A stretch of DNA of 64,000 nucleotides from NCBI RefSeq assembly GCF_017104965.1, contig NZ_JAAGPR010000010.1:124001-188000 (forward strand), read 5' to 3'. Position 1 is the first letter of the stretch, and every line of letters begins with the position of its first letter. The notes below the pieces were generated by a model. It saw nothing but the letters and a program-made list of their open reading frames with translations, was not told the DNA's origin and did no database searches. Below are positions 43,817 through 52,476 of this stretch, piece by piece. A program made the position numbers and the translations under genes. The stretch is from Paraburkholderia sp. Ac-20340 (GTDB lineage Bacteria > Pseudomonadota > Gammaproteobacteria > Burkholderiales > Burkholderiaceae).

Positions 43817-43869
43817 ACATTTGAGCGAGGCGATTGCCCACGATCGTGATGAGCGAAAACACGGGGCAT

Positions 43870-44259
43870 TTACCATGCGATAACCCGCCTGCGCCCGCCA
43901 TGCGACCGAACCTCCGGCATTGACTGAATCTGGGGAGCGCTAACGGTGTAGGTCGCGGCCACCCCGCCAATTATCGACATCAACTGGCCCATGCTGACGG
44001 CATCGGTAGAATTGACGCCGTCAGCTACGTTGGTAATGCGTCGCGTTTGAGACGCCGAGCCGACGGAAAACATAGACCGCTGGCCACCGTTGTTGCTGTT
44101 TGCGCCAATCGCAACGGACTTGATCCCGGGAACGCTCGCGCCTGTCCCAATCGCCAGACCGGAGCCTTGTGAGTTCGCACCCTGACCGATCGCGATGCCT
44201 GCGCCACCCGTGTAAGCGCCCTGGCCAATGATGGCGACGGTGCTTCGCCGACGTGCTCC
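43870..44259 (-). pseudogene. Fragment of a trimeric autotransporter adhesin (YadA-like head/neck)
   Basis: Read on the minus strand from 44259 this is a head repeat region (GAYTGGAGIAIGQGANSQGSGLAIG, then SVAIGANS) followed by a neck motif (SMFSVGSASQTRRITNVADGVNSTDAVSMGQL). The frame is closed by TGA at 44262-44260, no start codon or signal peptide exists, and the C-terminal stalk and membrane anchor are replaced by unrelated codons. It is therefore a short internal relic of a surface adhesin gene left at the island's right flank. Confidence 0.85.
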
Positions 44260-44990
44260 TCAAGATGGATCTCCGAAGCCGTGGCCGCTATCCCCGAAAG
44301 CAGCTAACCCGTTGCGCAGTTGCATGGCGCCGACATTGATTCATGTCAGTTTCTTTCTGCCGCGACGAGTGTGTTTTAATCATCGGTGCTGCCACGTTCA
44401 CTCACGGAGTACCTTTCTCTTGAGTTGCGCGATCGGGGTAACGCACTCATCGAGGAAACCCGAGGGCTGAACAATGTTTTCGCTGGTCATTCGATAAAAG
44501 CCGCGACCGCCATCCTCTGGTTCGATGTTTCGCTCCTGGATCTGAAGGAGCGCGTACTGAAGTGGACCGAGCAGGTCATGGTCCAAGTCCTCTACCGGGT
44601 GCGTCATCGCATCGCCAAAGATCCATTCCGGACGTACCTCGAACTTTCTAAAAGGCTCCTTGCGCCAATGGATCAGGGCGTCGCGCATGGGCTGACAGGC
44701 TGTATCAGCTTGCTTGGGACAGAGCAATTGACTGCATGGCCTATATGCTGATCAACGGTTGCGTTCTCCAACCGGGACAAGTTCGGCTACGCCATGGTTC
44801 CGACCCAACCCATAGATCCATCATTGAGTCCAAACCAACGGTTCCGCAGAACGCATTGCGATGACGCAGACGACGCGATTGCGATCGAGCAGGGGCTTCA
44901 GCTTATTCAGGAAGGCCTGCATGTGAGGGGCGGAGCATTCATTCAATCCGTCGCAAAGCAGCAATATCCTGTCCGGAGCGCTTCTGTGAA
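44260..44990. other. Decayed segment without a recognisable intact gene
   Basis: About 730 bp. A minus-strand frame 44727-44398 (109 aa; MRDALIHWRKEPFRKFEVRPEWIFGD, acidic, no known family) and a plus-strand frame at 44386-44751 compete for the same bases and neither is convincing. A plus-strand stretch near 44705-44870 reads RLYQLAWDRAIDCMAYMLINGCVL, which looks like real protein but lacks a start and ends at a stop soon after. The region is best described as gene debris between the T6SS island and the small orphan genes. Confidence 0.5.
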
Positions 44991-45362
44991 GTGGTAATTT
45001 TTAATTCTTCGAGTTGTTATGTTTCTTTATCATGCCTATTCTCGCTCAGCGAACAACTTGCCTTTGTCAATTCATCGGTCGTAACGCAAGGAACGGTCGT
45101 TAAGTTGGATTACGGGGAGCGTCATCCTCAGATTTCATTTGTGACGAAAGCGGGCGAGCGCGTGGCGTTTCCGGGGAGCTTTGTGTCGGCGAAAGTCGGG
45201 GACAATGTTCGCGTTCGCTATAACCAGAATAATCCGCTGGTGTCGGCAGAAATCGACTCTTTTTATATCTTGTGGATAGAAATTATTATTTCCGCTGTAT
45301 TTGCAATCGCCTTTCTTTGCGCGGGACTGACGGGTCAAGAATTCCGATCGAGGTATGAATAA
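44991..45362 (+). CDS. DUF3592-like small membrane protein, possibly 5'-damaged
   Basis: A 123-aa frame starting at GTG 44991. The middle (VVTQGTVVKLDYGERHPQISFVTKAGERVAFPGSFVSAKVGDNVRVRYNQNNPLVSAEID) is a typical DUF3592 beta domain and it ends in a transmembrane helix (LWIEIIISAVFAIAFLCAGL). DUF3592 proteins normally also start with a transmembrane helix; here that part is weak and Ser/Cys-rich and no good ribosome binding site is seen, so the 5' end may be frameshifted or lost. Confidence 0.6.
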   Translation: MVIFNSSSCYVSLSCLFSLSEQLAFVNSSVVTQGTVVKLDYGERHPQISFVTKAGERVAFPGSFVSAKVGDNVRVRYNQNNPLVSAEIDSFYILWIEIIISAVFAIAFLCAGLTGQEFRSRYE

Positions 45363-45737
45363 GCCATGATTTTTCTATCGCAAAACTCACTGTACCAAGT
45401 TAATCTCTGCTCCGTATGACGCAAAAAACTGATCCAACACACGCGCGACAGTTTCAGTGCGATATTGCGTAGCGCGCTTTCCTCGACGATTTGCAGAGTG
45501 CGCAGGGAACAATTGACATCTCATCTGGCTAATAATGTCAATGTGCCGGGTAGCGGCAATAGTGAAGACGGGCGTTGTCAATTGAAGCGTTACGCGAATA
45601 CCATAATCGCGAATTCAAGCGCAGTGAGGACAACCTCGTGCGTGCTTCCAAACGGAAACTCCCCGAGGGGGCCGAACATCAACTCGGCAGACCGGCAACC
45701 CGAATGAAGACGAGTAGTGGAAAGAAGGGGTGATAAG
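45363..45737. other. Gene-poor stretch
   Basis: 375 bp with only short competing frames. A plus-strand run EFKRSEDNLVRASKRKLPEGAEHQLGRP near 45610-45700 has a protein-like look but no start. It ends just before the ribosome binding site of the next gene. No promoter or repeat stands out. Confidence 0.4.
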
Positions 45738-46718
45738 GTGAATGAGGTCAGTGACGATGCAGCGGTGTCATTTATCGACGGGATTGTCATTGAGGAAGAT
45801 TATCTGAAGCTGGTGTCCTGCCTCGACAGTGTTGATCCCTGGGAAGAAGAGTTTGCGCGTGTCTGCTATTACGACGGGCAGGACGCTGACCCGTGGCGCG
45901 CATACGATCTAGATTGGCACGTAACCAGTGCTTGCCTTTGGGTGGGTACTGAAACGCGTCCGCGCAGCTACGTCCTCCTCTCGGTCGAGGGGCAGGTTGA
46001 GATCCAGGAGGCCGGCGTCGATGGGTGCCGGAGCGAGGTCATTGGGGACGCTGGCTTGCATGTCGACTGGTCTGCCAACTTCGGATATGTCTTTGCAATC
46101 AGACAAGTTGGCGAGACGCTCTACGTTTGCGGCAGTAATCGCCAGGTTTACCGCCGGACCGCAGACGGAGTTTGGGCCCATGCCGATCAAGGTATTTTGC
46201 TGCCGGAGACTGATACCTCAATGCGATGTCTGATGGATATCGCTGGGTGCTCAGAAGACTCGATTTACGCTGTTGGCTACCAGGGGGAAATTTTTTATTT
46301 CGATGGAAATGTCTGGGCCAAAATAGATGTGCACCTTGATGAAGATTTATTCGCAATCAAGATCGTCTCGGAAAACGAAGTGTATATCGTGGGTGCAAAC
46401 GGCACTCTATTGAAAGGATGTTATCGCAGCGGGTTCAAGAATCTCTCGACAATCGAGGGCAACCAGCGCTTCAGCAGCGTCGAGTTTGTCAATGGAACGC
46501 TGTTTCTGGCATCAAATCTCGGGATATTCGTGTACGACAGCGTTCAAAACAAAATCGTGCTTTACAAAACGAATCTCCCACGCGACCTTGTTGACTGTCA
46601 CGTTCTAAGGGCACGCGACGGGGTTATGTGGTCAATTGGCTATAAGGATCTCGCGTGCTTCGACGGCAAGACCTGGAAACGCCTGGATCATCCCGACAAC
46701 CCACCGGTGGGCCCTTGA
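45738..46718 (+). CDS. Beta-propeller-like protein of unknown function
   Basis: A 326-aa acidic cytoplasmic protein. GTG 45738 is chosen because AAGGGG lies 7 nt upstream; an in-frame GTG at 45717 has no such signal. The second half shows repeated blade-like units: GYVFAIRQVGETLYVCGSNRQVYRR, DSIYAVGYQGEIFYFDGNVWAKID and NEVYIVGANGTLLKG, a pattern of WD40/Kelch-like propellers. The family could not be named. Its place among toxin-island debris allows an immunity or scaffold role, but nothing direct supports it. Confidence 0.75.
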   Translation: MNEVSDDAAVSFIDGIVIEEDYLKLVSCLDSVDPWEEEFARVCYYDGQDADPWRAYDLDWHVTSACLWVGTETRPRSYVLLSVEGQVEIQEAGVDGCRSEVIGDAGLHVDWSANFGYVFAIRQVGETLYVCGSNRQVYRRTADGVWAHADQGILLPETDTSMRCLMDIAGCSEDSIYAVGYQGEIFYFDGNVWAKIDVHLDEDLFAIKIVSENEVYIVGANGTLLKGCYRSGFKNLSTIEGNQRFSSVEFVNGTLFLASNLGIFVYDSVQNKIVLYKTNLPRDLVDCHVLRARDGVMWSIGYKDLACFDGKTWKRLDHPDNPPVGP

Positions 46719-46728
46719 GGACGAAGCG

Positions 46729-46992
46729 ATGTCGCACAACGAGATTGCGGATCAGATCTTTGCGAGGATCGGATGTTGCGGCATGGCACGACTCCGCTTA
46801 GGCGAAGGCGTTGCCGGAATGACTGGGCGCGATATCTCTGCCGGGGAGCGCAGGCAAACGTGGATTCTTGATGATGGACGCGCGATAGAAGTCACGTGGA
46901 ACGAAGGGTTTGGAGTGGCGGCTATCGGCGTGCGGGCCCCTGCTTACCGATGTCCGGCACCGGATACAGATCGGCGTCCGCTTAGTTGTTGA
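46729..46992 (+). CDS. Small hypothetical protein
   Basis: An 87-aa product beginning 10 bp after the propeller gene (GAGGACGAAGCG before the ATG). Contains ADQIFARIGCCGMARLRLGEG and RRQTWILDDGRAIEVTWNEGFGVAAIGV; no family recognised and no membrane segment. Probably co-transcribed with the upstream gene. Its last 11 bp overlap the end of the convergent small membrane gene, so either the C-terminus or that gene could be miscalled. Confidence 0.5.
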   Translation: MSHNEIADQIFARIGCCGMARLRLGEGVAGMTGRDISAGERRQTWILDDGRAIEVTWNEGFGVAAIGVRAPAYRCPAPDTDRRPLSC

Positions 46993-47182
46993 AAGTCGAA
47001 TTGCCACTACGCATCGTAATCAGGAACATGATGTCGACGAAGAGCAGAAACACGGTGGTGACATGCAGGACAATTGCGGTCCAGGGGCGCTCCGCGCGGT
47101 AGGCTGCGCGCACGAAAAAGAAGTATGCGATCAGCCAAAATGGCGTGGCGACAAGTGTAAAGAAGAGCAAAAGGATGGCCAT
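46982..47182 (-). CDS. Small two-helix membrane protein
   Basis: A 66-aa protein, nearly all membrane: AILLLFFTLVATPFWLIAYFFFV and WTAIVLHVTTVFLLFVDIMFLI. A purine-rich GAGGATGAGGAA precedes its ATG. It follows a small lipoprotein gene by 21 bp in the same direction, and the two probably form a bicistron. No function can be assigned. Confidence 0.6.
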   Translation of the reverse strand: MAILLLFFTLVATPFWLIAYFFFVRAAYRAERPWTAIVLHVTTVFLLFVDIMFLITMRSGNSTFNN

Positions 47183-47203
47183 TAGGCGTATTCCTCATCC
47201 TCA

Positions 47204-47461
47204 TCATCGATCGTCGTGAAGCATGGAATTCGTTTCTCCCAGGTTAGTGCAGAGTACGCCCGAAACCGGCTTGTTCGTCTCATTGTCGATTGCGGTGTAG
47301 TGCACACCAGTTTTTTCATTCCAGTCGCATACTCCTGGTGCTGGGCCGCCAATCTTGGCGTCGTGGATGGGATAGGCTCGCAGTGCGTACTCGGCGCTGC
47401 TGTTCGATACGCAGGCCGAGAGGGCGGTGCAGCTTGTGATCAATAGCGTGGCTCGAAGCAA
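47204..47461 (-). CDS. Small lipoprotein with TTG start
   Basis: An 85-aa lipoprotein: MLRATLLITSCTALSAC has an LSAC lipobox, and the mature part is about 69 residues with two further cysteines (GVCDWNEKTG, VLCTNLGE). The start is TTG at 47461, decided by AAAGGAGA at 47474-47467, six bases upstream of the codon. No ATG is available nearby. It is upstream of a small membrane protein. Family unknown. Confidence 0.72.
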   Translation of the reverse strand: MLRATLLITSCTALSACVSNSSAEYALRAYPIHDAKIGGPAPGVCDWNEKTGVHYTAIDNETNKPVSGVLCTNLGETNSMLHDDR

Positions 47462-48181
47462 TCCGGTCTCCTTTGAAAAACACGAATCCTTTGAACAGTC
47501 GCGGTGATCGCGACGATCATTATAGTTTATAGAGACTTCGATTCTGTTTCGATAGACTCACCGCGGTGGCTGTCGAACGTTCGATGCGAGGCCCGATGAA
47601 CAACGTCGCGATAGATGGAAATAGCGCCCCCTTGCGCGAGTTTCGATGCACGACCGAGGCTTAATCGAATTAAGGATTATCCTAATGGCCATTGTATTTT
47701 CTGATTTCTCGCGAAAACTCGACCGCCGCTCACGCAAGCAAAGATGTGTCTATGTTCCAAGTAAAATTTTGTCCAGCCCCGAGGGCTGCCATTTCCCGCG
47801 AAATTTTTCCGTCACTGTGAGAACGTTGACTGGAAATTCGCATAGCTTGCTCACATCACCATCAATCGGCTGTCTGCTTTGTTTCAACGCAATTTCAAGA
47901 CGTGCAGTGCGACACAGCACTACTTGCATGGACGTTCGTCGATGAACACCATATCGCTTGCAAAAGAAAATCTCTCCAGCCTTTAACCCGCAGGCCTGAG
48001 CGGGAATTTTCGCGACCCAGCAAGACAGACACAAGTTGGCTTTGTGAACGACCGCGCACACAACTAAAGTTGTTACGTGCGACCTGAAAGTCGCGTGAGT
48101 TTATGTTTCACGCGAGAAGTGATGACTTGATGAAACCGGTTGTTCCATCAACCGTTCGCGAGCTTGCGCGTCAGGCTCCTG
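47462..48181. other. Gene-poor low-GC stretch before the IS remnant
   Basis: About 720 bp. Short frames occur on both strands; the longest minus-strand one (48061-47750, 103 aa; GLKAGEIFFCKRYGVHRRTSMQVV, VNVLTVTEKFRGKW) has no recognisable family and no ribosome binding site. The TATAGTTTATAGA patch near 47522 could be part of a promoter. Nothing else is supportable. Confidence 0.4.
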
Positions 48182-48481
48182 GAGGTTACAGGTCAGACGG
48201 TCAAGACAGCGTTTGCCAATCAGCGTTATACCGGCGAGGAGCCGGCGCAGGCCGCTCTCGATGAAGGAATCGGGCTTGAGGTAATCAAGCGGCCGGAAGT
48301 AAAAAAGTTTGTTCTGTTGCCACGTCGCTGGGTGGTCGAGCGCAGCTTCGGCTGGCTGAACCGTTTCCTCCGACTGGCCAAAGACTACGAGCGATTGCCC
48401 GAACCCCTGGCCGGCCTGCATTTCGTCGTAATCACCATACTTATGCTTGTGCACTTCGCAGCCCTCAACGAAAGTGCCTAA
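48182..48481 (+). pseudogene. 3' remnant of an IS5-family transposase
   Basis: About 100 codons matching the C-terminal third of IS5/IS427-type DDE transposases: EVTGQTVKTAFANQRYTGEEPAQAALDEGI, then FVLLPRRWVVERSFGWLNRFLRLAKDYERLPEPLAGLHFVV. The catalytic Glu in WVVERSFGW is present, but the Asp normally found in the AFADQGYTG block reads Asn here, and the first two thirds are absent. It is inactive and marks the right flank of the low-GC island. Confidence 0.88.
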
Positions 48482-48758
48482 CACGCTCTAACACTATTCA
48501 CGATCGCTGATGGGATTGATCGGTTGGGCCGACCACTCCCGTCGGGGGACTGTGGGAGTATCTATGATCGAAAACCTCGTATCTCGCTGACGCGCGCGCT
48601 TGCAACGCACCATGCAGGAGTACCGCAATCGTCGAGGCGGGGACGCGATATCGGGCATCTATGATTGCCAGTCCGAGTGGCGTTTGCAACTGAATGCCAT
48701 GTTTCGTGGGCAGAGGATGCCGGCCACATGCAATACCGGCACTAAGCGGCGGCCATGG

Positions 48759-50039
48759 TCATGTTTCCGCCCGGACGATATGACTTTCCGGGCGTGCGGC
48801 GCTCAATGACCGATAGCGGCCGAGTGAGACAAGAAGCATACTCGCCGTAATCAGCAACACTGGCGCGATTCGAAGCGGCAATTCGAAATTGCCGTAGGTG
48901 TCCACATAACGTCCCGCTGCAAGCGGCCCAAAAACGGCGCCAAATGCATAGCCGGCGAACGCAATGCCATAGTTTCGGCCAAACTTCTTCATCCCGAGAT
49001 AGGCACGTACAAGGTACGAAAGCAGATCGCCCTCGGCACCGATGGCAAGGCCTGTGAGGCAGGATGCGACGAGTGCCGACTGAAGGGATGCGGCATTCAA
49101 CAGGAGAAGCGTTCCGCAGGCGCCCGCAAGCAAAAATGTGGCGCCAACAAAGGGAGCATGAAAGCGGTCCATCAGAAAACCCGACAGGAGGCGACCGATC
49201 AGGAGGCCGATGCCAATAGACGATGCGCACTTCGCGGCAGCTGCACTTGACAAACCGCGATCCATCAGCAGCGCAGGCAGATGCGGATTCAGTGAGAGTG
49301 TTGCGCTCGAGGCAAGAAACGCGACCAGGAAGATCACGCCAAGCTTCATGGGAGAAAACGGCAGATCGACTGCGGGCATATCGCCATGTCGTGTAGCGTG
49401 TGTGCCCGTCAGCGACGAAGGCGCGCGCTCTTTGAGAAGCGACAGCGCGAGCATCGATCCCACAAACGACACGCCAGCCAGAACCTGATAGGCGTGCCTC
49501 CAGTGCAGCATCGAAATCAGCTGGTGAGCAGCGGCCGGCGCGGCGGCAGCGCCCGCACCGAGTCCGATCATCGCGAGGCCCGTCGCAAGGCCAAGCCGTT
49601 TGTCGAACCATTGCGGCAGGATCGCGAGATAACCGAGCACGGACGTCGCAGCGCCAAAAATGCCGATGATGACCGACAGCGCGATCCAGGTACTCCTGTC
49701 ACCGGTCTGAAGCCCCATGCATACGAGTCCCAGACAATACACAATGGCCGAAACCAGAATGACGCGTCGTACTCCGAAGCGATCCATCAACACGCCGATC
49801 AGCGGACTGGCAATCGCCAGGCCAGCCATCGAAGCCGCGTATGACGCGGCCGCCTGCTCGTGCGTCCAGTGAAACTCCTGCAAAATCGCGGGTGCAAAGA
49901 TCCCGGCGGTCGCATTGAATAACGGCGCATAGCCAAGCGCCATGCCGATAGCCGCGCCCATAACGATCGCGGCGAGCTGCCATTTTGAGGGCTTGTCCGC
50001 AGCCTCGCTGGCGTAGGGGTTGGGGGGGCTCGCAGTCAC
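48759..50039 (-). CDS. MFS transporter of the aromatic-acid operon
   Basis: A 426-aa MFS protein with 12 helices: LAAIVMGAAIGMALGYAPLF, LIGVLMDRFGVRRVILVSAIVYCLG in the loop 2-3 motif, GRLLSGFLMDRF as its repeat in the second half. The type resembles oxalate/monocarboxylate-like MFS carriers. It is the last gene of a seven-gene minus-strand operon, 58 bp behind the maleate isomerase gene, so it probably imports the acid that the operon degrades. Confidence 0.92.
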   Translation of the reverse strand: MTASPPNPYASEAADKPSKWQLAAIVMGAAIGMALGYAPLFNATAGIFAPAILQEFHWTHEQAAASYAASMAGLAIASPLIGVLMDRFGVRRVILVSAIVYCLGLVCMGLQTGDRSTWIALSVIIGIFGAATSVLGYLAILPQWFDKRLGLATGLAMIGLGAGAAAAPAAAHQLISMLHWRHAYQVLAGVSFVGSMLALSLLKERAPSSLTGTHATRHGDMPAVDLPFSPMKLGVIFLVAFLASSATLSLNPHLPALLMDRGLSSAAAAKCASSIGIGLLIGRLLSGFLMDRFHAPFVGATFLLAGACGTLLLLNAASLQSALVASCLTGLAIGAEGDLLSYLVRAYLGMKKFGRNYGIAFAGYAFGAVFGPLAAGRYVDTYGNFELPLRIAPVLLITASMLLVSLGRYRSLSAARPESHIVRAET

Positions 50040-50097
50040 TGTTGTCTCCTCTCACATTTCGATCACAGCTTTGTGTTTTTTGCCTGCGGGTGCTGTG

Positions 50098-50856
50098 TTA
50101 GTTGAGTCCCGAGTTGTCGCCGAGATACGCACCCGCGCCCTTGAGCACCGGGCTAAGCCCAAGCAGCTTAAGCATTTGCCGCACGGTACATGCGGCGGTC
50201 GACGTAACGGGAATGCCGAGATCTCGTTGTGCCAATTGCAAAGCCGGCAGGGATGGCATTTGAACGCACGCGGAAAGCACTACGGTATCGACACCCCGTG
50301 TATTCAGGCGTTTCACATCGTCAAGCAGCCGAAGCGGATCGCGCGCGCCGACGTCCAGGTTGTCCTCGATTGAAAAGTTGATTGCATCCTGCACTTCAAT
50401 GCCTTCGGCCTCGATGTAGTCGACTACGCGTCTCGTGAGTGCGTCGCTGTACGGAGCCATCAGTGAAATGCGTTTCGCACCGAAGCTCTTGAGTTCATCG
50501 ACGAGTGCGCCCGCCGAGGTCATCACTTCCGGTTGCGCGGTGTTGACGTCGATTGCATCGCGCAGCGCCTGCGCGGCGGTACGATGATAGCCATGCCCCA
50601 TGCACATGATCGCGACGAGGCATGCGGTGCTGAGAACGTCGACGCGGGCATCGGCGAGTTCGACGGCGCAGCGGCCCATATCGCGATTCATGCGTTCGAG
50701 TTCCTCGGCGACCACCTTATGCATGCGCACGCGGCTCGAATGAAACGTAAAGGCGTGTTCCGGGTGGTCGTTCATGTACGACGCAAACATCGCGGGAATT
50801 TCCTTTTCCATCGTGATGTTAGAGCTGGGCACGATCTGCCCGATGCGGTAATTCAT
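50098..50856 (-). CDS. Maleate cis-trans isomerase (Asp/Glu racemase superfamily)
   Basis: A 252-aa protein starting MNYRIGQIVPSSNITMEKEIP, the typical maleate isomerase opening. The two catalytic cysteines lie in STACLVAIMCMG and LSACVQMPS. The enzyme turns maleate into fumarate, the last step of several aromatic and pyridine pathways (after maleylpyruvate or maleamate). The frame extends upstream but that part is antisense of the thioesterase region. It is 7 bp from the thioesterase gene. Its presence predicts that the operon ends in maleate. Confidence 0.9.
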   Translation of the reverse strand: MNYRIGQIVPSSNITMEKEIPAMFASYMNDHPEHAFTFHSSRVRMHKVVAEELERMNRDMGRCAVELADARVDVLSTACLVAIMCMGHGYHRTAAQALRDAIDVNTAQPEVMTSAGALVDELKSFGAKRISLMAPYSDALTRRVVDYIEAEGIEVQDAINFSIEDNLDVGARDPLRLLDDVKRLNTRGVDTVVLSACVQMPSLPALQLAQRDLGIPVTSTAACTVRQMLKLLGLSPVLKGAGAYLGDNSGLN

Positions 50857-50863
50857 GTCGTTT

Positions 50864-51322
50864 TTACCTTGTTGTGGCAACGCGGCCATGGCGCGCCAAT
50901 GTCGCGCGCAGGGGCGCGGGAATGTCCGTGCTTTCACGCACGTCGGCGTGAACGCAGATGGGGGAGAAGCGGGCGCTGAAAACGGGCTCGCCGTTTGATC
51001 GTTTCCCCTCGCAGTGAAAGTCGAAGCTGCGTGTGCGGATCTCACCGACATAGCATTCGAGATCGACAACGTCGTTGGGCCAGAGCGTTCCCGAGAAGTC
51101 AAAGCTCATGCCGCGACAAGGAAAGCCCACGCCGTACGCTTGACCGAGAGAGTTCCCGGCACCGTCTGCGATGTGATCCTTGAAGAGCGAAAGAGCGCCA
51201 AGGAGATAGTCCGGAAAACGTCCCGTATAGACGACGCCTGCCGGGTCGCAATCGCCCCAACGCACAGTACGCCGCACGACGAATGGCGAGACGTTGAGCA
51301 CGTACTCGTAGCTCTGTGTCAT
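50864..51322 (-). CDS. Hot-dog acyl-CoA thioesterase (4-hydroxybenzoyl-CoA thioesterase type)
   Basis: A 152-aa single hot-dog domain. RRTVRWGDCDPAGVVYTGRFPDYLLGAL contains the catalytic Asp of the 4-hydroxybenzoyl-CoA thioesterase family. The ATG at 51322 overlaps the monooxygenase stop by 4 bp. In this operon it would release the hydroxylated aromatic acid from CoA, after ligation and ring hydroxylation. Confidence 0.92.
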   Translation of the reverse strand: MTQSYEYVLNVSPFVVRRTVRWGDCDPAGVVYTGRFPDYLLGALSLFKDHIADGAGNSLGQAYGVGFPCRGMSFDFSGTLWPNDVVDLECYVGEIRTRSFDFHCEGKRSNGEPVFSARFSPICVHADVRESTDIPAPLRATLARHGRVATTR

Positions 51323-52476
51323 TGCAGCGCCTCGCCAGCCGGCAAAGCGCCAGCATTCGCGAGCTCCTGCATGAGCGCAGGATATTGCTCGCGCAGCCGC
51401 GCCGCGTCGACGCGGCCCGTGCGCGTCATGAAGTGGTACACGAACTCGTGCGGCGTGTAGGACTCCATCCATTCACGGATCTGCTCGTACCATTCATACG
51501 AGGCCTCGGACGCGCCGATCAGGCGATCCTTCGCTTCGCGCCGCGTCGCGACGTAGGCACGCAGCGCTGCCTGTGCGTCGTCGGTGTTCGCGGCGATCGA
51601 TTGCGCGAGCGCGATCGAATCCTCCATCGCGATGCGAGTGCCCGAACCAATCGAGAAATGGGCACTGGCCAGTGCGTCGCCGATCAGCACGCGATTGCCG
51701 CTGTACCAGTTGTCATTGCGAATCACCGGAAACTGCCGCCAGTTCGAGTTGTTCGAGACGAGGCCGTGGCCATCCAGTTCGGGGGCAAAGACGCGCTCGA
51801 ACAGCGTCCGGCGCTCGTCCGCGCAGGCGTTTTCGAGTCCGAAATGTTGCCACGTTCGATCGTCGCATTCGGCCACGAACGTACTCATTCCATCGGAATA
51901 AGGGTAGTAGTGTGCGACGAAATAGCCGCCTTCGTGGCGGCGAAACACCAGCGAAGGACATGGAAAAGCCTTCTGCACGCCGAACCACGCGAAGTGATTG
52001 CTCAGATCGCGTCGCGTCGTACCGAAACCGGCTTCGTCGCTCGTCCGCACGAGCGAATTAACCCCGTCCGCGCCCACGACGATGTCACCGGTGAGCGTTG
52101 CAATGTCGAGTACGCGCGATGACCACGTCACGCGGATGCCAAGGCGTGCAGCATGTTCTTGCAGAATGGACAGCAGACGCAGCCGTGCGATCGCTCCACC
52201 GCCCTGGCCCGGACGCTGCACCGTGAGCGCGGTCTCGCCACTGACGATAGTCTGCTGGGTGCTGAACTTCATCGCCTTGATCAGATCGGCGCACACGTCG
52301 GGCGCGGCGTCACTGAGCCGGGCAAGGCCCGTATCCGCGAGGACGACACCAAACCCGAAAGTTGCATCGGGCGCATTTTGTTCGAAGACTTCGATTTCGA
52401 CGCCGGGCGCGTTCTTTGCGAGCAATATGGCGAGGAAGAGGCCCGACGGACCACCGCCAACGATATCGACTTTCAT
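51319..52476 (-). CDS. FAD-dependent aryl-CoA hydroxylase (salicylyl-CoA 5-hydroxylase-like)
   Basis: A 385-aa group A flavin monooxygenase. FAD-binding VDIVGGGPSGLFLAILLA is at the N-terminus and GDALASAHFSIGSGTRIAMEDSIALAQ is the GD motif. The sequence EVFEQNAPDATFGFGVVLADTGL and the short length follow salicylyl-CoA 5-hydroxylase (SdgC) and the flavin domain of anthraniloyl-CoA monooxygenase, which hydroxylate CoA thioesters rather than free acids. The ligase and thioesterase in the same operon agree. The exact ring substrate is open. Confidence 0.9.
   Translation of the reverse strand: MKVDIVGGGPSGLFLAILLAKNAPGVEIEVFEQNAPDATFGFGVVLADTGLARLSDAAPDVCADLIKAMKFSTQQTIVSGETALTVQRPGQGGGAIARLRLLSILQEHAARLGIRVTWSSRVLDIATLTGDIVVGADGVNSLVRTSDEAGFGTTRRDLSNHFAWFGVQKAFPCPSLVFRRHEGGYFVAHYYPYSDGMSTFVAECDDRTWQHFGLENACADERRTLFERVFAPELDGHGLVSNNSNWRQFPVIRNDNWYSGNRVLIGDALASAHFSIGSGTRIAMEDSIALAQSIAANTDDAQAALRAYVATRREAKDRLIGASEASYEWYEQIREWMESYTPHEFVYHFMTRTGRVDAARLREQYPALMQELANAGALPAGEALQ

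Noticed and set aside
44386..44751. 121-aa plus-strand open frame
   Set aside because: No family, no ribosome binding site and in competition with an equally plausible minus-strand frame.
48101..48484. 127-aa minus-strand open frame over the IS5 relic
   Set aside because: Antisense of recognisable transposase sequence.
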